A stretch of 64,000 nucleotides of DNA. Origin: Halobacterium hubeiense. GTDB lineage: Archaea > Halobacteriota > Halobacteria > Halobacteriales > Halobacteriaceae. The stretch lies in the NCBI RefSeq assembly GCF_001488575.1, contig NZ_LN831305.1, forward strand, positions 48,460 through 112,459. Reading direction: 5' to 3'. Each line of letters opens with the position of its first letter. Positions within the stretch are counted from its first letter, which is position 1. Shown here piece by piece: positions 1 to 9,366 of the stretch. The position numbers and the translations under genes are program-made. Below the pieces are notes generated by a model. The model was given only the letters and a program-made list of their open reading frames with translations. It did not search any database and was not told the origin of the DNA.

Positions 1-1
1 G

Positions 2-1498
2 CCATTTAACGCCGAGAGCCCCGAGACTGACGAGTCCACGGCAAAGACAACCGACCCGAAGGAGGGCCGTTCAAGCAGCGTGAGCGGTTCCGCTCTCCGC
101 GTCGGAGTGCAGGCCCTTGCGTGGGCAGCAATATTGATTGTTCTCGTCGAGAGTGTCACCGCCGCTAACGGAATGACGCTCTCCAAACAGCCCCGGGAAA
201 CGTTAGCTGTCCCTCGCTGGCTGTATCTGGCAACAGGGGGAGCTACAATCGGTGCCTCGGCACTCCTTGCTAGCTTCGTCACCGACCGCGCATTCATCTA
301 CGCGCTGCACTCGTGGTCCGTTCAGCTGCCTGGCGTCCCAGCTATCCGGCGTGGAGCCTCCAGACTCGGCCAGCTACTTGCCCTCGCTACGCTCGGTCTC
401 ATGGTCTATGTCGGGTACAGTGGCCCCCAACTCCCAGCTGCGAGTCTCACAGTTCTCGTAACGTTTGTCGGGATTCGTGGTGGACTGCCGGTCGTCGCGT
501 ATCTGATCGGGAATCCCTGGCCTGCGATTAACCCGTGGCGTGCTCTCACGACGTTCCTCCCAGAAGGCTTCATCGAATATCCCGACTCGTTCGCTCGCTG
601 GCCAGCAGTCGTGGGCGTCCTTGCGCTTGTTTGGGTGGAGGTAATCTTCCCGGTCAGTACCGTCCCGCGCGTGCTGGCGAGTGCGATCCTCGGTTATTCA
701 CTGTGCACGGTTACTGGGGCAATCGTCTTCGGCTCTGATGCGTGGTTCAAGCACGCCGACCCGCTGGCTGTTTTGTTCCGGTGCTACGGGACGGTTGCAC
801 CAATTCAAATCGTAGACGGCTCGTTAGAGGTGTCGCTTCCCGGGAACAACCTCGCAGATTCAGCCATCGTAACTGACGAGTCCGACGTCGCCTTTATCAT
901 CGCCCTCGTTTGGGAACTCACGTACAGTGGATTCATCACGACGACCGCTGGCGCGCAGACGATTAGCGCCGTTGTGGAGTCGCCACTCGGCGCAGTACTT
1001 CCGACTGTACCGATGGCTATACTCGTCTATACAGTTCTGTTCCTCGCGGGATACGTCCTGTTCCTCACAGCCTATTGGTATGCTGGAAAGGCCGCTCGAC
1101 GACTGACAAACACGTACGTCACCAGCCGTTCGATCGCGTTGCGACTCGCTCCACCACTGTTGGCTATCGCAGCTGGCTATCACCTCGCCCACTACGCCAA
1201 TCTGGTCGTCTCGTTGAGTCCCGCACTTGCGATTGCAGCCGTGTCCCCACTCACCCCGCCTGCAAATCCATTAGTCCTCGCTCCTCCTGGTTGGTTCACC
1301 GGCCTCAGCGTCGCGTTCGTATTGATCGGGCACCTGCTCGCCATCTGGGAAGCACATGCGGCCGCGTACGATCTGTTCCCGAGCCGTCTCGTCGCGATTC
1401 GTAGCCAGTACCCGTTTATTGTTGTGATGATCGGATATACGGTGATCAGTCTCTGGATTCTCTCCCTCGCTGGCGCGACACCACCGTATCTAGGGTAA
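2..1498 (+). CDS. Polytopic membrane protein, 5' end probably outside window
   Basis: The reading frame is open to the window edge; a GTG at 80 would give 472 residues, but the 26 codons before it (acidic, Ser/Thr/Pro/Glu-rich) are also open, so the true start may lie upstream. About ten to twelve hydrophobic segments span the protein, with a conserved-looking NPWPAINPWRAL stretch near residue 145 (from GTG 80). From memory, haloarchaeal proteins of this kind are sometimes labelled fenitrothion hydrolase, a name with no visible biochemical support here. It is followed by a DsbA/DsbB pair and lies near nosDFY, which suggests a role in extracytoplasmic metal or redox chemistry. Family function is unknown. 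Confidence 0.75.
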   Translation, partial: PFNAESPETDESTAKTTDPKEGRSSSVSGSALRVGVQALAWAAILIVLVESVTAANGMTLSKQPRETLAVPRWLYLATGGATIGASALLASFVTDRAFIYALHSWSVQLPGVPAIRRGASRLGQLLALATLGLMVYVGYSGPQLPAASLTVLVTFVGIRGGLPVVAYLIGNPWPAINPWRALTTFLPEGFIEYPDSFARWPAVVGVLALVWVEVIFPVSTVPRVLASAILGYSLCTVTGAIVFGSDAWFKHADPLAVLFRCYGTVAPIQIVDGSLEVSLPGNNLADSAIVTDESDVAFIIALVWELTYSGFITTTAGAQTISAVVESPLGAVLPTVPMAILVYTVLFLAGYVLFLTAYWYAGKAARRLTNTYVTSRSIALRLAPPLLAIAAGYHLAHYANLVVSLSPALAIAAVSPLTPPANPLVLAPPGWFTGLSVAFVLIGHLLAIWEAHAAAYDLFPSRLVAIRSQYPFIVVMIGYTVISLWILSLAGATPPYLG

Positions 1499-1666
1499 CC
1501 GAATCCCCACCATAGACGGTCGGATTCTCGCCTCGTAGAAGAGTCGAGCCAGTGCAACAGAGACCCCAAAGCTTCGACCCTTACGGGACTCCTGAGAGAA
1601 CACACTCCAAACGAACGCGACAGCACCAAAGCAATCTTACTGTGAAGAACCAAACGGATAATTATC

Positions 1667-2389
1667 ATGCGCTCTTCTAACGTTACTGAGGCGTTGTCGT
1701 CTCGAATGTCGCGGCGACAGGTCCTCGCAACGGGGAGCATCGTTGCTCTGAGTGGCTGTCTTGGTGGTGGTTCGAATAGCTCGACTGACGGGAACGTGAA
1801 CGAAGACGTTGCGAATGCGCCTCTCTCGAACTCACCAGATTCGTTGACGTACGCGACGATGGGGTCGAGTGACGGACCGACGATAACCTACTATGGAAAC
1901 TGGAAATGCCCCTACTGTGCCGAGTTCAGTACCGGCACTCTCGGCGACTTCGTCACCGACTACGTCGAGAACGGGAACGTCAATATCCAGTTTCGAGCGC
2001 TGGCGTACATCAACGGCGAACCGTTCCTCGGGGCCGATTCTCCTCGAGCTGCGCGTGCTGGGCTGGCAGTTTGGAACGTGAACCCCGAGACGTACTGGCG
2101 CTACCATGAGCACGTCTTCGCAAATCAGCCTCCTGAAGGTGAAACGTGGGCGACGGCTGAAAAGCTCCTCTCGTTCGCTGAATCCGCGGGCGTGGGTGAT
2201 CTCGATCGCGTCCGAGAGCAACTCGACGAGGGAATGTACGAATCCGAAGTTCAAAACACCACTGACGCGGCTGCATCAGCAGGAGTCTCCGGAACACCCA
2301 CGCTCGTCATCGACGGCGAAACGGTCAACCCGTTAAGCGACGAGTCACGGGCTCGAACACTGATTGAAGGCCTCACGGATGCCTCTTGA
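1667..2389 (+). CDS. Tat-exported DsbA-like thioredoxin-fold lipoprotein
   Basis: The protein has a twin-arginine signal (SRRQVLAT, residues 15-22) followed by a lipobox ending in Cys (ALSGCLGGG), so it is expected to fold in the cytoplasm, cross by Tat and stay lipid-anchored outside. The active site is WKCPYCAEF at about residues 78-86, the CxxC of DsbA/DsbG-type oxidoreductases, and the cis-Pro loop is visible as GVSGTPT near the C terminus. A second ATG at 1706 starts directly before the Tat motif and may be the real start. The end overlaps dsbB, so the two form an oxidant/reoxidant pair for disulfide formation or for keeping copper-site thiols in the right state. Confidence 0.88.
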   Translation: MRSSNVTEALSSRMSRRQVLATGSIVALSGCLGGGSNSSTDGNVNEDVANAPLSNSPDSLTYATMGSSDGPTITYYGNWKCPYCAEFSTGTLGDFVTDYVENGNVNIQFRALAYINGEPFLGADSPRAARAGLAVWNVNPETYWRYHEHVFANQPPEGETWATAEKLLSFAESAGVGDLDRVREQLDEGMYESEVQNTTDAAASAGVSGTPTLVIDGETVNPLSDESRARTLIEGLTDAS

Positions 2390-2810
2390 CCGGGACCGAG
2401 TTGTACTCGGTGTGGCGACACTGGTTGCCATGATCGCTACGTTGGGGAGCCTCTGGTTCAGTCTCGGGTTGGGGTTAGTCCCCTGTGACCTCTGCTGGTA
2501 TCAACGCATCCTGATGTACCCACAAGTAGTTATTCTGGGGGTGGCGACGCTCGAATCACGACTCAACGTCTGGCGGACTGTTTTGCCGTTGTCAGCAGCC
2601 GGAATCATCATCGCTGCGTATCAATCTTACTTACAGGCGACAACCACAACATGTGGCTTTGAAGGAGCCTGTGCCGTGGTCCAGTGGCGCTCGCCAATAC
2701 TCAGAGTGACCATTCCGAACCTCTCGCTGATTGCGTTCGTACTGGTGACGGCGCTACTCCTGTCCTCACTCTTAGTGGACAGGAATGCTGGGATGCAAGT
2801 AGACGAGTGA
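2379..2810 (+). CDS. dsbB: DsbB-like disulfide oxidoreductase
   Basis: This is a four-helix membrane protein of about 143 residues, the usual DsbB size. The first loop carries the DsbB signature PCDLCWYQR (quinone-reactive CxxC plus WYQR), and a second Cys pair (TTTCGFEGAC) lies in the following external loop. DsbB reoxidises DsbA and passes electrons to quinone. The ATG at 2379 overlaps the end of the upstream DsbA-like gene by 11 nt, which indicates translational coupling; a TTG at 2364 is possible but less likely. Confidence 0.9.
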   Translation: MPLDRDRVVLGVATLVAMIATLGSLWFSLGLGLVPCDLCWYQRILMYPQVVILGVATLESRLNVWRTVLPLSAAGIIIAAYQSYLQATTTTCGFEGACAVVQWRSPILRVTIPNLSLIAFVLVTALLLSSLLVDRNAGMQVDE

Positions 2811-2827
2811 GTGAGTGCTCGGCGGAA

Positions 2828-3895
2828 TCAAACAGTGAATTCAACAGTGGACATCTGCATGAATGCGGTTTCGTAACCGTCGTGGCGCGACACCTGGGGT
2901 GGTGTCTCAACGCGAACCACAATGGTATCATCCCGCCTGATGGTCTTTGCGGTCGTTCCGTAGTAGTAGCCGAGGTCGGGGTCGATTGTACCGTCAAGTC
3001 CCGTTTCCAATACAGTGTCCCCGTTACGCTTGACGACCATCGAGAGCGACATTCCAGGGAGTAGAACGCGATTATAGGGCGTACGCGGAGAGACAACGAG
3101 ATACGGTCCGTCCGTCCCCGGGAATCGTCGTGCTGTGGAGACGAGACTCGCGCAGAACACGGCACCGTCAGCGGACTGCTCGTCGAGCAATCTTCCGGGG
3201 AGTTGTTCCTTGGGCGGGGCGACTGGAGCTGGCACGCCGTCCATCTGCATCAGGTCTACCGTCCCCCGCGTGCCTGCCTTCTCATCGAGACGGCGAATCG
3301 GAAGGTCGTACGTTTCAGACGGCTCGAAGGTAAATTGGAACTGTGCGGTCCGCGTCTCTGTAAACCGACGTTTGAACGGGCGGGTTCGTGCTGCCTGAAC
3401 GGGCGCAGTCCGAACCGTTGCCTCATACTCGCCGCTCCCCGACAGTGCCACGTTGTCCCCGTAGTGGAACCCCATATTTGGGGAGAGCATCGACCACAGA
3501 TTCGTCGTTGAGACATTCCCCTCCTCATTCTGGATATCCACTGACACCGCTGTCGGGAGCACCGTTTCGGATTCGGCATCCCAGACGCTCGCCATCAAAT
3601 GCAGCGAGTCATTCGACGAGACAACGACTTTTGTTTTGTTCGTCCCGGTCACCGTCCAGAATCGGTGGGGGAACGAGTGCATCAACGCGACGCCGATACC
3701 ATCGGCGGTCGTCGTTTCGTATACGCCCATCCCCTCAACAATCGCCGGATAGTAGACACCGTCTGGCCGGTCTTCGACGAGCGGTGGATCTCGCCACGCG
3801 GACTGTGTCTCGAATCCGAGTCGCTGAAGACACCCGGAGACGCCAGCTACGCCGACCAGCCCGCCCGTGGTTTTTAGAAACCGCCGCCGGTCCAT
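2828..3895 (-). CDS. Tat lipoprotein, haloarchaeal metal-cluster type (P19-like segments)
   Basis: The N terminus is a clear Tat lipoprotein signal: MDRRRFLKTTGG, then a hydrophobic stretch ending VSGCLQRLG. The mature part is beta-rich. It has HSFPHRFWTVTG near residue 75 and MGFHYGDNV near residue 140, reminiscent of the Met/His copper and iron sites of P19/FtrA-type periplasmic proteins. It is convergent with dsbB (17 bp apart) and tandem with nosD on the same strand. Binding of copper or iron is inferred only from these motifs and the neighbours; the protein could equally be a structural partner of the Nos system. Confidence 0.65.
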   Translation of the reverse strand: MDRRRFLKTTGGLVGVAGVSGCLQRLGFETQSAWRDPPLVEDRPDGVYYPAIVEGMGVYETTTADGIGVALMHSFPHRFWTVTGTNKTKVVVSSNDSLHLMASVWDAESETVLPTAVSVDIQNEEGNVSTTNLWSMLSPNMGFHYGDNVALSGSGEYEATVRTAPVQAARTRPFKRRFTETRTAQFQFTFEPSETYDLPIRRLDEKAGTRGTVDLMQMDGVPAPVAPPKEQLPGRLLDEQSADGAVFCASLVSTARRFPGTDGPYLVVSPRTPYNRVLLPGMSLSMVVKRNGDTVLETGLDGTIDPDLGYYYGTTAKTIRRDDTIVVRVETPPQVSRHDGYETAFMQMSTVEFTV

Positions 3896-4083
3896 ATTCT
3901 AGAATTCTCTCCGGGATTGAGTAGGCGTTGCGGTTTGCGAGAAGACACAGGGACCATCGCCGCAAGCCTTGTTTTGTATGACTCCAGGAGAGTGTATCTT
4001 TGGTTAGCCACTCATCAAGCAGGGGTATCAGCAAGGGGGTTGGTCGACCTGCCCGCCCGCCCAAACCGGAGTCACCGTAACCG

Positions 4084-6057
4084 CTAGAAGCTGAAATCCC
4101 AGTCGTCTTCATCGTCGAACTGTCCAGGGGGATACTGAGTGTCATCGAGTCGCTCCAAAACCGCCGGTCGCACTGGACTTGCTCGTGGAGCGGCATCCAC
4201 GACACCACCAAAGCGGATCCCGGGCATCGTCTGCTGCAATTGACGTAGCAATTGAAGCGCAGGTGACCGTGCCAATGTCGGTGCACCAGTCCCTCTCTCC
4301 GCGACCATTCCGACCGGGCCTGTAACCCTGAAAGACCGCGACAGGGAACCGTCACCGTCGGTATCGATACCGGGTGCGCCCCGCCAGTAGTTCCCCTTCC
4401 AGACGTGTAACACGTTGAACCGTGCTGTCGCGGCGTACCGCCGGTTATACGCGATGTCGTTGTCGTTGACGCGGTTCGTCGGGAACAACGACATCGCTCG
4501 AATGCCGACCCGGTTGAATGCCGCGACGTTTTCCTCATACACTGAATATTGGCCTTGCACGACGACGCCGTGCTGGTTATGCGTCACAACATTCTCCGCG
4601 ACGTAGCTCGACCGCCCGAACACAAGAACGCCGTTCTTGCTGTTCGTGACGGTATTCCCTGTCACAATGTTTCGGTTCGATCGGTCGTGGATGTAGACGC
4701 CAACGTACGTGTCCTCGATATCGTTGTCAGCGGCGAACGCACCCTGAGCGAACACGCTGAACACGCCGATCATCATCCCCTCCATCGAGGAGTCGCGGAC
4801 GGTGAACGACTGCGTGTCGTGTGCGAAGACACCAACTTTCCCGCCGTAGAACGTCGAGTTCTGAACTAGTGCGGGCGCGCCGAGAATCGAGACCCCGAGG
4901 AATCCATCCTCCCAGTCTCGCGTTCCCCGAACTGTGAGGTTCGTGACGGTGAGATTCGGGCTATTCCGCGCGATAATTCCATTCGCGCGCGTTTGGATTT
5001 GAACGTCGGCAACCAGCGACCGCGTGGACGCCTCGAAGACGATACCTGCGTCGCCGTAGCCGTGCGTCGTCCAGTAGCGTTCCCGGAACGACCCGTTGCG
5101 GACGGGGACACTCGTAATGTTCGCTTGGCCGCGAGTTCGCACTGTACCGATACCGGACAGCGAAACGTCCGTAATTGCGACGCGTGAGGCGTTCACGGAG
5201 ACGACGCTGCGATTCTCGTCACCGATGATGCGCGTCTGGTTTACGCCACTGCCGCTGATCGTCAGGGGCTTGTCTACCGTGACGTCGGAGACAGAGTGAT
5301 TCCCGGCTGACAGCTGGATGGTCGTATTGGGGGGGGCGCGCTGGATTGCTGCGGTCAGTGACTCGTTCGGTTCTACCGTCGTCGAAACTGGGCGTTCGAG
5401 TAGCGAGCGGGCACGTGCGCTCGTCTCGTTCGCCTGCTCGCTTCGTGCATCACTGGTGCGCTCCCATTCAGCGGTCGTCCGGGCCGCACTTCGGACATCG
5501 AGTTGTTTGACTGCGTCCCATTGTTTGATGCGACCACCGTACTGTTGAGCGAATGCCGTTGCATCGTTCCGGTTCGAGAACGGCACGATTGCTTGCTTCC
5601 GCGTGGGGATACTGGCCGTACTGTTGACGACGAAGTACGCCGCATCAGCTGGTACCCACTCTGGATCTGCGTCTTGCGGTGTTCTGAGTAATCCATCGTC
5701 GCCAACGTAGACGCCGGTGCCAGAGAAATCCGAGACGTACACTGCCATCGGCCGCCCAAATTCACGTTCCGTGCTCTCTTGCAATCCCGCGACCATGGAC
5801 GTGATGCCGTAGTAGCCAACGGTGAATTTGAACTGAGAGAACGATACCTGCCCGGTCGGCAACGCAATCGTCGAGTCGGCGGCTTGAACGACGACGCTTT
5901 CTGGAACACCCGTTGATTTCGTATCTGACATCGGGACCGCAGCCGCCTGCTGGCCACCCCCGCTCACGGCGAATGGCCCGACGACCGCCGCGAACACGAG
6001 GAGGCCAGCAGCAGCCACGTGCCAGAATTCCATAGATGGCGATACGGGAGGAGCCAC
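4084..6057 (-). CDS. nosD: NosL-like domain fused to NosD beta-helix protein
   Basis: After an N-terminal hydrophobic segment (export signal or anchor), residues of about 70-190 resemble NosL (AVYVSDFSGTG, then IVPFSNRNDATAFAQQYGG), and residues of about 225-600 form the repetitive right-handed beta-helix of NosD/CASH proteins (many N-G-V-x-V rungs, GNYWRG near the end). NosL is a copper chaperone and NosD helps mature the CuZ site of nitrous-oxide reductase. The usual Cys of the NosL Cu site is absent, although a Met remains (RPMAVYV). The first codon is GTG 6057; an ATG at 6033 directly precedes the hydrophobic segment. The gene is divergent from nosF with 54 bp between them. No nosZ lies in the window. 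Confidence 0.85.
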   Translation of the reverse strand: MAPPVSPSMEFWHVAAAGLLVFAAVVGPFAVSGGGQQAAAVPMSDTKSTGVPESVVVQAADSTIALPTGQVSFSQFKFTVGYYGITSMVAGLQESTEREFGRPMAVYVSDFSGTGVYVGDDGLLRTPQDADPEWVPADAAYFVVNSTASIPTRKQAIVPFSNRNDATAFAQQYGGRIKQWDAVKQLDVRSAARTTAEWERTSDARSEQANETSARARSLLERPVSTTVEPNESLTAAIQRAPPNTTIQLSAGNHSVSDVTVDKPLTISGSGVNQTRIIGDENRSVVSVNASRVAITDVSLSGIGTVRTRGQANITSVPVRNGSFRERYWTTHGYGDAGIVFEASTRSLVADVQIQTRANGIIARNSPNLTVTNLTVRGTRDWEDGFLGVSILGAPALVQNSTFYGGKVGVFAHDTQSFTVRDSSMEGMMIGVFSVFAQGAFAADNDIEDTYVGVYIHDRSNRNIVTGNTVTNSKNGVLVFGRSSYVAENVVTHNQHGVVVQGQYSVYEENVAAFNRVGIRAMSLFPTNRVNDNDIAYNRRYAATARFNVLHVWKGNYWRGAPGIDTDGDGSLSRSFRVTGPVGMVAERGTGAPTLARSPALQLLRQLQQTMPGIRFGGVVDAAPRASPVRPAVLERLDDTQYPPGQFDDEDDWDFSF

Positions 6058-6111
6058 AAAGAATGCTGGGGCAGTACACTTTTTCGAGTGGCACGGAAAC
6101 CATAATACGTA

Positions 6112-6882
6112 ATGGGTAGTCGTGAGGCTCCTAACCGCGGTGACAACGATGCTGCGACGGCCGCGTCAGCCGTCGTCGAAGCGTCGGAACTCTCGAAATC
6201 ATTCGGTGACGTCGAGGTTCTCTCGGAACTCTCCTTCTCAATTCCAGATGATGCAGTTACGGCGATTATTGGGCCGAATGGCTCCGGAAAGACCACGCTC
6301 GCAGAACTCGTTACGGGCGTAGAGAGCCCGACAGCTGGCGAACTCGCGCTCCATGCTGAGGGTGAGCGACCTGTCGGGTATCTTCCCCAAGACCCGCGGT
6401 TCCAGCCCTCGGCCACGGTCCGAGAGACGGTTGCGTTCTACGCAGCACTGCTCGCTAGCGAGACCGATGTCGACGCCGCACTCGCTCGGGTCGGCCTCGA
6501 AGCCGCGGCCGACCGCCGAACGGACGCACTCTCCGGAGGTATGCGCCGCCTCCTGGGAATTGCGGTGAGCCTTCTGGGGGCCCCAGACCTAGTCATGCTC
6601 GACGAACCGACGAGCGGTCTCGACCCGGAGATGACTCGCCACGTGTATGACGTGATCGCGGGGTTGACCGAGCGCGACCAAGCCGTCGTGTTGACGACCC
6701 ACGACCTTTCGCGCGCAGCAGACGCCGATTACATCCTTGTAATGTCTGATGGCAACATCGTCTCGGCCGGGTCCCCGGCCGCTGTGCTTGCAGACACGGA
6801 GACGGAGACCCTAGAGGACGCGTTCGAGACAGCAGTAAGCGGTCGTACGGTCACATCCGCGGGAGGCGGTAATCGTGAGTGA
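6112..6882 (+). CDS. nosF: NosF-like ABC transporter ATP-binding subunit
   Basis: The protein is a complete ABC ATPase of 256 residues: Walker A GPNGSGKTT (about 49-57), Q-loop YLPQDP, signature LSGGMRR (about 140), Walker B LVMLDEPTSGLDP (about 160) and an H-loop TTHD (about 197). It is followed by nosY with an 8-nt overlap and sits divergent from nosD, the standard nosD-F-Y set. In other organisms NosDFY moves a sulfur- or copper-related species across the membrane for N2O reductase maturation. Without nosZ in view, the substrate here is inferred. Confidence 0.88.
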   Translation: MGSREAPNRGDNDAATAASAVVEASELSKSFGDVEVLSELSFSIPDDAVTAIIGPNGSGKTTLAELVTGVESPTAGELALHAEGERPVGYLPQDPRFQPSATVRETVAFYAALLASETDVDAALARVGLEAAADRRTDALSGGMRRLLGIAVSLLGAPDLVMLDEPTSGLDPEMTRHVYDVIAGLTERDQAVVLTTHDLSRAADADYILVMSDGNIVSAGSPAAVLADTETETLEDAFETAVSGRTVTSAGGGNRE

Positions 6883-7684
6883 CGCCACCCAGCAGTTTAC
6901 TGCCGTCGTCGAACGGGAGGTGCGAGCACTCTCTCGGTCTCGGTCAGTTTGGCTGCTCGCAATCGGGTTCTTCGCACTGGTGGTGGCGATTGCGGCGCTC
7001 GGCGGGCAGGCCGGCTACGTCCCGCTCGTGCTGGCGCTCCTTACGCCAATCGAGGTTTTAGTACCGGTACTGGTGGTTGCACTCGGGTATCGGGCGATTC
7101 TCGGTGACCGGTTACGAGGCGAACTGAAAATCCTCGATACGTTCCCGATAACGCCCATCCGGTACGGACTCGGCGTCTACTGTGGCCGACTCGGAGTTGC
7201 GCTCGGGGTTGTCGTCGTGACGCTATTCGCTGCAGGGTTCGTCGTTCCACTCTCGGGCGACACCCCGAACGTGCTCGCACAACCGGGCGGACTAGACTCA
7301 CCGGTATACTACGCGCGGTTTGTCGCGTTGACAATTCTCTTCACAGGCGTCGTCCTCGCCATCACGCTATTGATCTCGTCGGTGGCTCGGTCTGCGCGTC
7401 GCGGGCTCGTGTCGGCGGTCGGCCTATTACTCGTGCTTGTGGTCGGATTCGACCTCGTGATAATTGCCGGAGTTGGACAGGGCTGGATTGTCGAACGAGG
7501 GCTAAGCGAAGCGCTTGCCGCGAGTCCATTAAGCGCCTACCGTGGCCTTGTGATGACGTACGCTGTCGAACCGGCAGTGACGATGCCGGTTCGTGCAGCC
7601 TCACCAATTGCAAGCGTGTTTTCGCTGGCTGTATGGACGTCGCTTTCCCTCCTCACTGCCGCAGGTCTGACTGGGATTGAGTGA
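6875..7684 (+). CDS. nosY: NosY-like ABC transporter permease
   Basis: The GTG start lies inside the last codons of nosF (8-nt overlap), so translation is coupled. The 269-residue protein has six hydrophobic segments, typical of ABC-2 type permeases of the NosY family, with a cytosolic EVRALSRSRSVW N terminus. It should form the membrane channel for NosF, with NosD as the extracytoplasmic partner. Confidence 0.85.
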   Translation: MSDATQQFTAVVEREVRALSRSRSVWLLAIGFFALVVAIAALGGQAGYVPLVLALLTPIEVLVPVLVVALGYRAILGDRLRGELKILDTFPITPIRYGLGVYCGRLGVALGVVVVTLFAAGFVVPLSGDTPNVLAQPGGLDSPVYYARFVALTILFTGVVLAITLLISSVARSARRGLVSAVGLLLVLVVGFDLVIIAGVGQGWIVERGLSEALAASPLSAYRGLVMTYAVEPAVTMPVRAASPIASVFSLAVWTSLSLLTAAGLTGIE

Positions 7685-7746
7685 CCGCCGAACTGTTGTA
7701 CGAAGTCGCGTCAACAAAGCCTTCGTGAGCAGTAGCTGTGGTGGGG

Positions 7747-8781
7747 TCATGTGAACGTGAGATACGCGATAGCGAACTGAACAGCGTTGTACGTGCCGTG
7801 AACGACGACCGGCGCGAAGAGGTCGTCTGTCTGCTCGTACGTAGCTCCGAGTACGAGTGCGACTCCGAAAACTCGGGCGAGCGTGACGAGGATAGCGCCC
7901 GGTGTGGCACCCGTCCCTCCGTACGCGAGGATGTGGCTGGCAGCAAACACGAACGACGCGGTGATCACAGCACTCCGACGCGAATACGCACCGTATAGGT
8001 ACTTCTGGAGCGCATTTCGCGCGAGTAGTTCCTCACCCGGGGCGACAACGACGAACGAAAGGACGATTAGCGGAAGCAGGATCTCGGGAGTTGTTTTGGC
8101 TGCCTCGATGAGAGAGTGCGACGTTTGTGGCAGTGAGAATACAGCGACCGCGGCAGCCATCAGTACGTGGAGCGTGAAAATCGCGAGAATTCCCGCTGCT
8201 GCCACGATAAGGTCGCGGCGGGTTACCGTACTCACGTCGATACTACTGTTGGTGGATTTAATGAACACGACACCAACTATCGCATAGGCGATACTGGCGA
8301 CAGCAGTGGACACTGAAACGCGGACTATTGGTGTTGAGGGGACAAGAGAGACGGCTATACTATTGAGGAGGCCCCCAATGAGGAGTGCGAGCGCGGAGAC
8401 GGCGAGTGCGAGGAGAGCTCGACGCTCCCGTATTTTGACTGCCGACTGGTTCAATTCGGTGATGACAGCACCACCCACTCCCAGCGCACTGAAGCCAGCC
8501 AGCAGCGAGACAATCGGTCCGAGTACTGTTGCTGTTTGAAGCTCGATGACCGCAGCCGCTGCTCCGATCGTCAGTCCAGCGGTGGCCGCCGTTGCGGCAG
8601 TGTCGACCCACGGCGGAGCAAGTCCGTGACGTCGGACAGTGAAAGCCAGAACGGCGATCGCTCCGAACACACGAGTAGCTTGTGCCGTGAAGTCTGTTGG
8701 TGCAGGCCACGAGAGGAACGTCCCGATTAGTCCGATCCCAGCAAGTACAACCCCAACTGAGTGCGCGTACTGTCGTTTCAC
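7747..8781 (-). CDS. CPBP-family intramembrane metalloprotease
   Basis: This is a 344-residue polytopic membrane protein. The C-terminal third has all CPBP (Rce1/Abi) motifs in order: GEELLARNAL (EExxxR), FVFAASH (FxxxH) and VVHGTYNAVQ (HxxxN). The family are glutamate/histidine intramembrane proteases, some linked to CAAX processing or bacteriocin immunity. The N-terminal two thirds is additional membrane sequence without a recognised domain. It is convergent with nosY, so probably not part of that operon. Confidence 0.85.
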   Translation of the reverse strand: MKRQYAHSVGVVLAGIGLIGTFLSWPAPTDFTAQATRVFGAIAVLAFTVRRHGLAPPWVDTAATAATAGLTIGAAAAVIELQTATVLGPIVSLLAGFSALGVGGAVITELNQSAVKIRERRALLALAVSALALLIGGLLNSIAVSLVPSTPIVRVSVSTAVASIAYAIVGVVFIKSTNSSIDVSTVTRRDLIVAAAGILAIFTLHVLMAAAVAVFSLPQTSHSLIEAAKTTPEILLPLIVLSFVVVAPGEELLARNALQKYLYGAYSRRSAVITASFVFAASHILAYGGTGATPGAILVTLARVFGVALVLGATYEQTDDLFAPVVVHGTYNAVQFAIAYLTFT

Positions 8782-8845
8782 AAGACGAGGACTACCTCGT
8801 TTTCCGGTAGCACTTCCGCTCAGTATTCATTTCACTCATTCTTCG

Positions 8846-8932
8846 TCAGGCGAGTCGGATGACGAATCCGGTGAGGAATAGTGCGAAGACGATCCCTCCG
8901 AGAACCACCATCATGAGGAATTTATCATTCAC
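8846..8932 (-). CDS. 28-residue single-span membrane peptide
   Basis: GTG-started reading frame of 28 residues with one hydrophobic helix and a closing VIRLA. An in-frame stop directly upstream excludes a longer version. It is the first of a row of tiny membrane proteins on this strand (8.8-10.5 kb), which is the main reason to believe it. Function unknown. Confidence 0.4.
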   Translation of the reverse strand: MNDKFLMMVVLGGIVFALFLTGFVIRLA

Positions 8933-9110
8933 AGCCGGTGGTTAGGTCTCCATGTATCTCTTCCTTCCGAAATGGTGAAAACCGAGCCGTTTTTGCTGTT
9001 GTACGAGGGGAATCGCTAAAGCGGCTTGCAAAGATGTGCGCAGGAAACCGCCTATCGACGCGGCGAGGAATAGAGCTCATTCCTGATCCGTTTAGAGAAG
9101 AGCCGGAACA

Positions 9111-9287
9111 CTACAAACTAGTACGGTATTCGCCGTGTTTCATCCCGAAGAAGAACGCGATGACCGAGAAGGCAATCATCGAAGGAAGAACCATCATGAA
9201 GACTGTCGAGGTAGTCATCACTGACGTAAGGGCGACCGCAGCGATCGCGACGAGCGGGACTACCGAGCGCGGGAAGCCAAACTCCAT
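9111..9287 (-). CDS. 58-residue two-helix membrane protein
   Basis: ATG 9287 to TAG 9111 encodes a small protein with two hydrophobic helices (first around SVVPLVAIAAVALT, second around MIAFSVIAFFFGM) and a short polar tail (KHGEYRTSL). The strand agrees with its neighbours, and the opposite-strand reading frame has implausible composition. Function unknown; its size and place resemble accessory proteins of respiratory-oxidase gene clusters. Confidence 0.65.
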   Translation of the reverse strand: MEFGFPRSVVPLVAIAAVALTSVMTTSTVFMMVLPSMIAFSVIAFFFGMKHGEYRTSL

Positions 9288-9366
9288 ACGCCACGTTGTG
9301 ACTGGACGGATTAAGTCGTTAACCTAGATTGGTAACTACTGATATCGGCTCGTGATTCTGTCGTTG

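Noticed and set aside
3735..4538. 267-residue leftward frame
   Set aside because: Overlaps nosD and the Tat lipoprotein gene in another frame, with Arg/Thr/Ser-heavy noise composition.
8938..9327. 129-residue rightward frame
   Set aside because: Basic and Cys/Arg-rich composition unlike haloarchaeal proteins; the opposite strand has a clean 58-residue membrane protein at 9111-9287.
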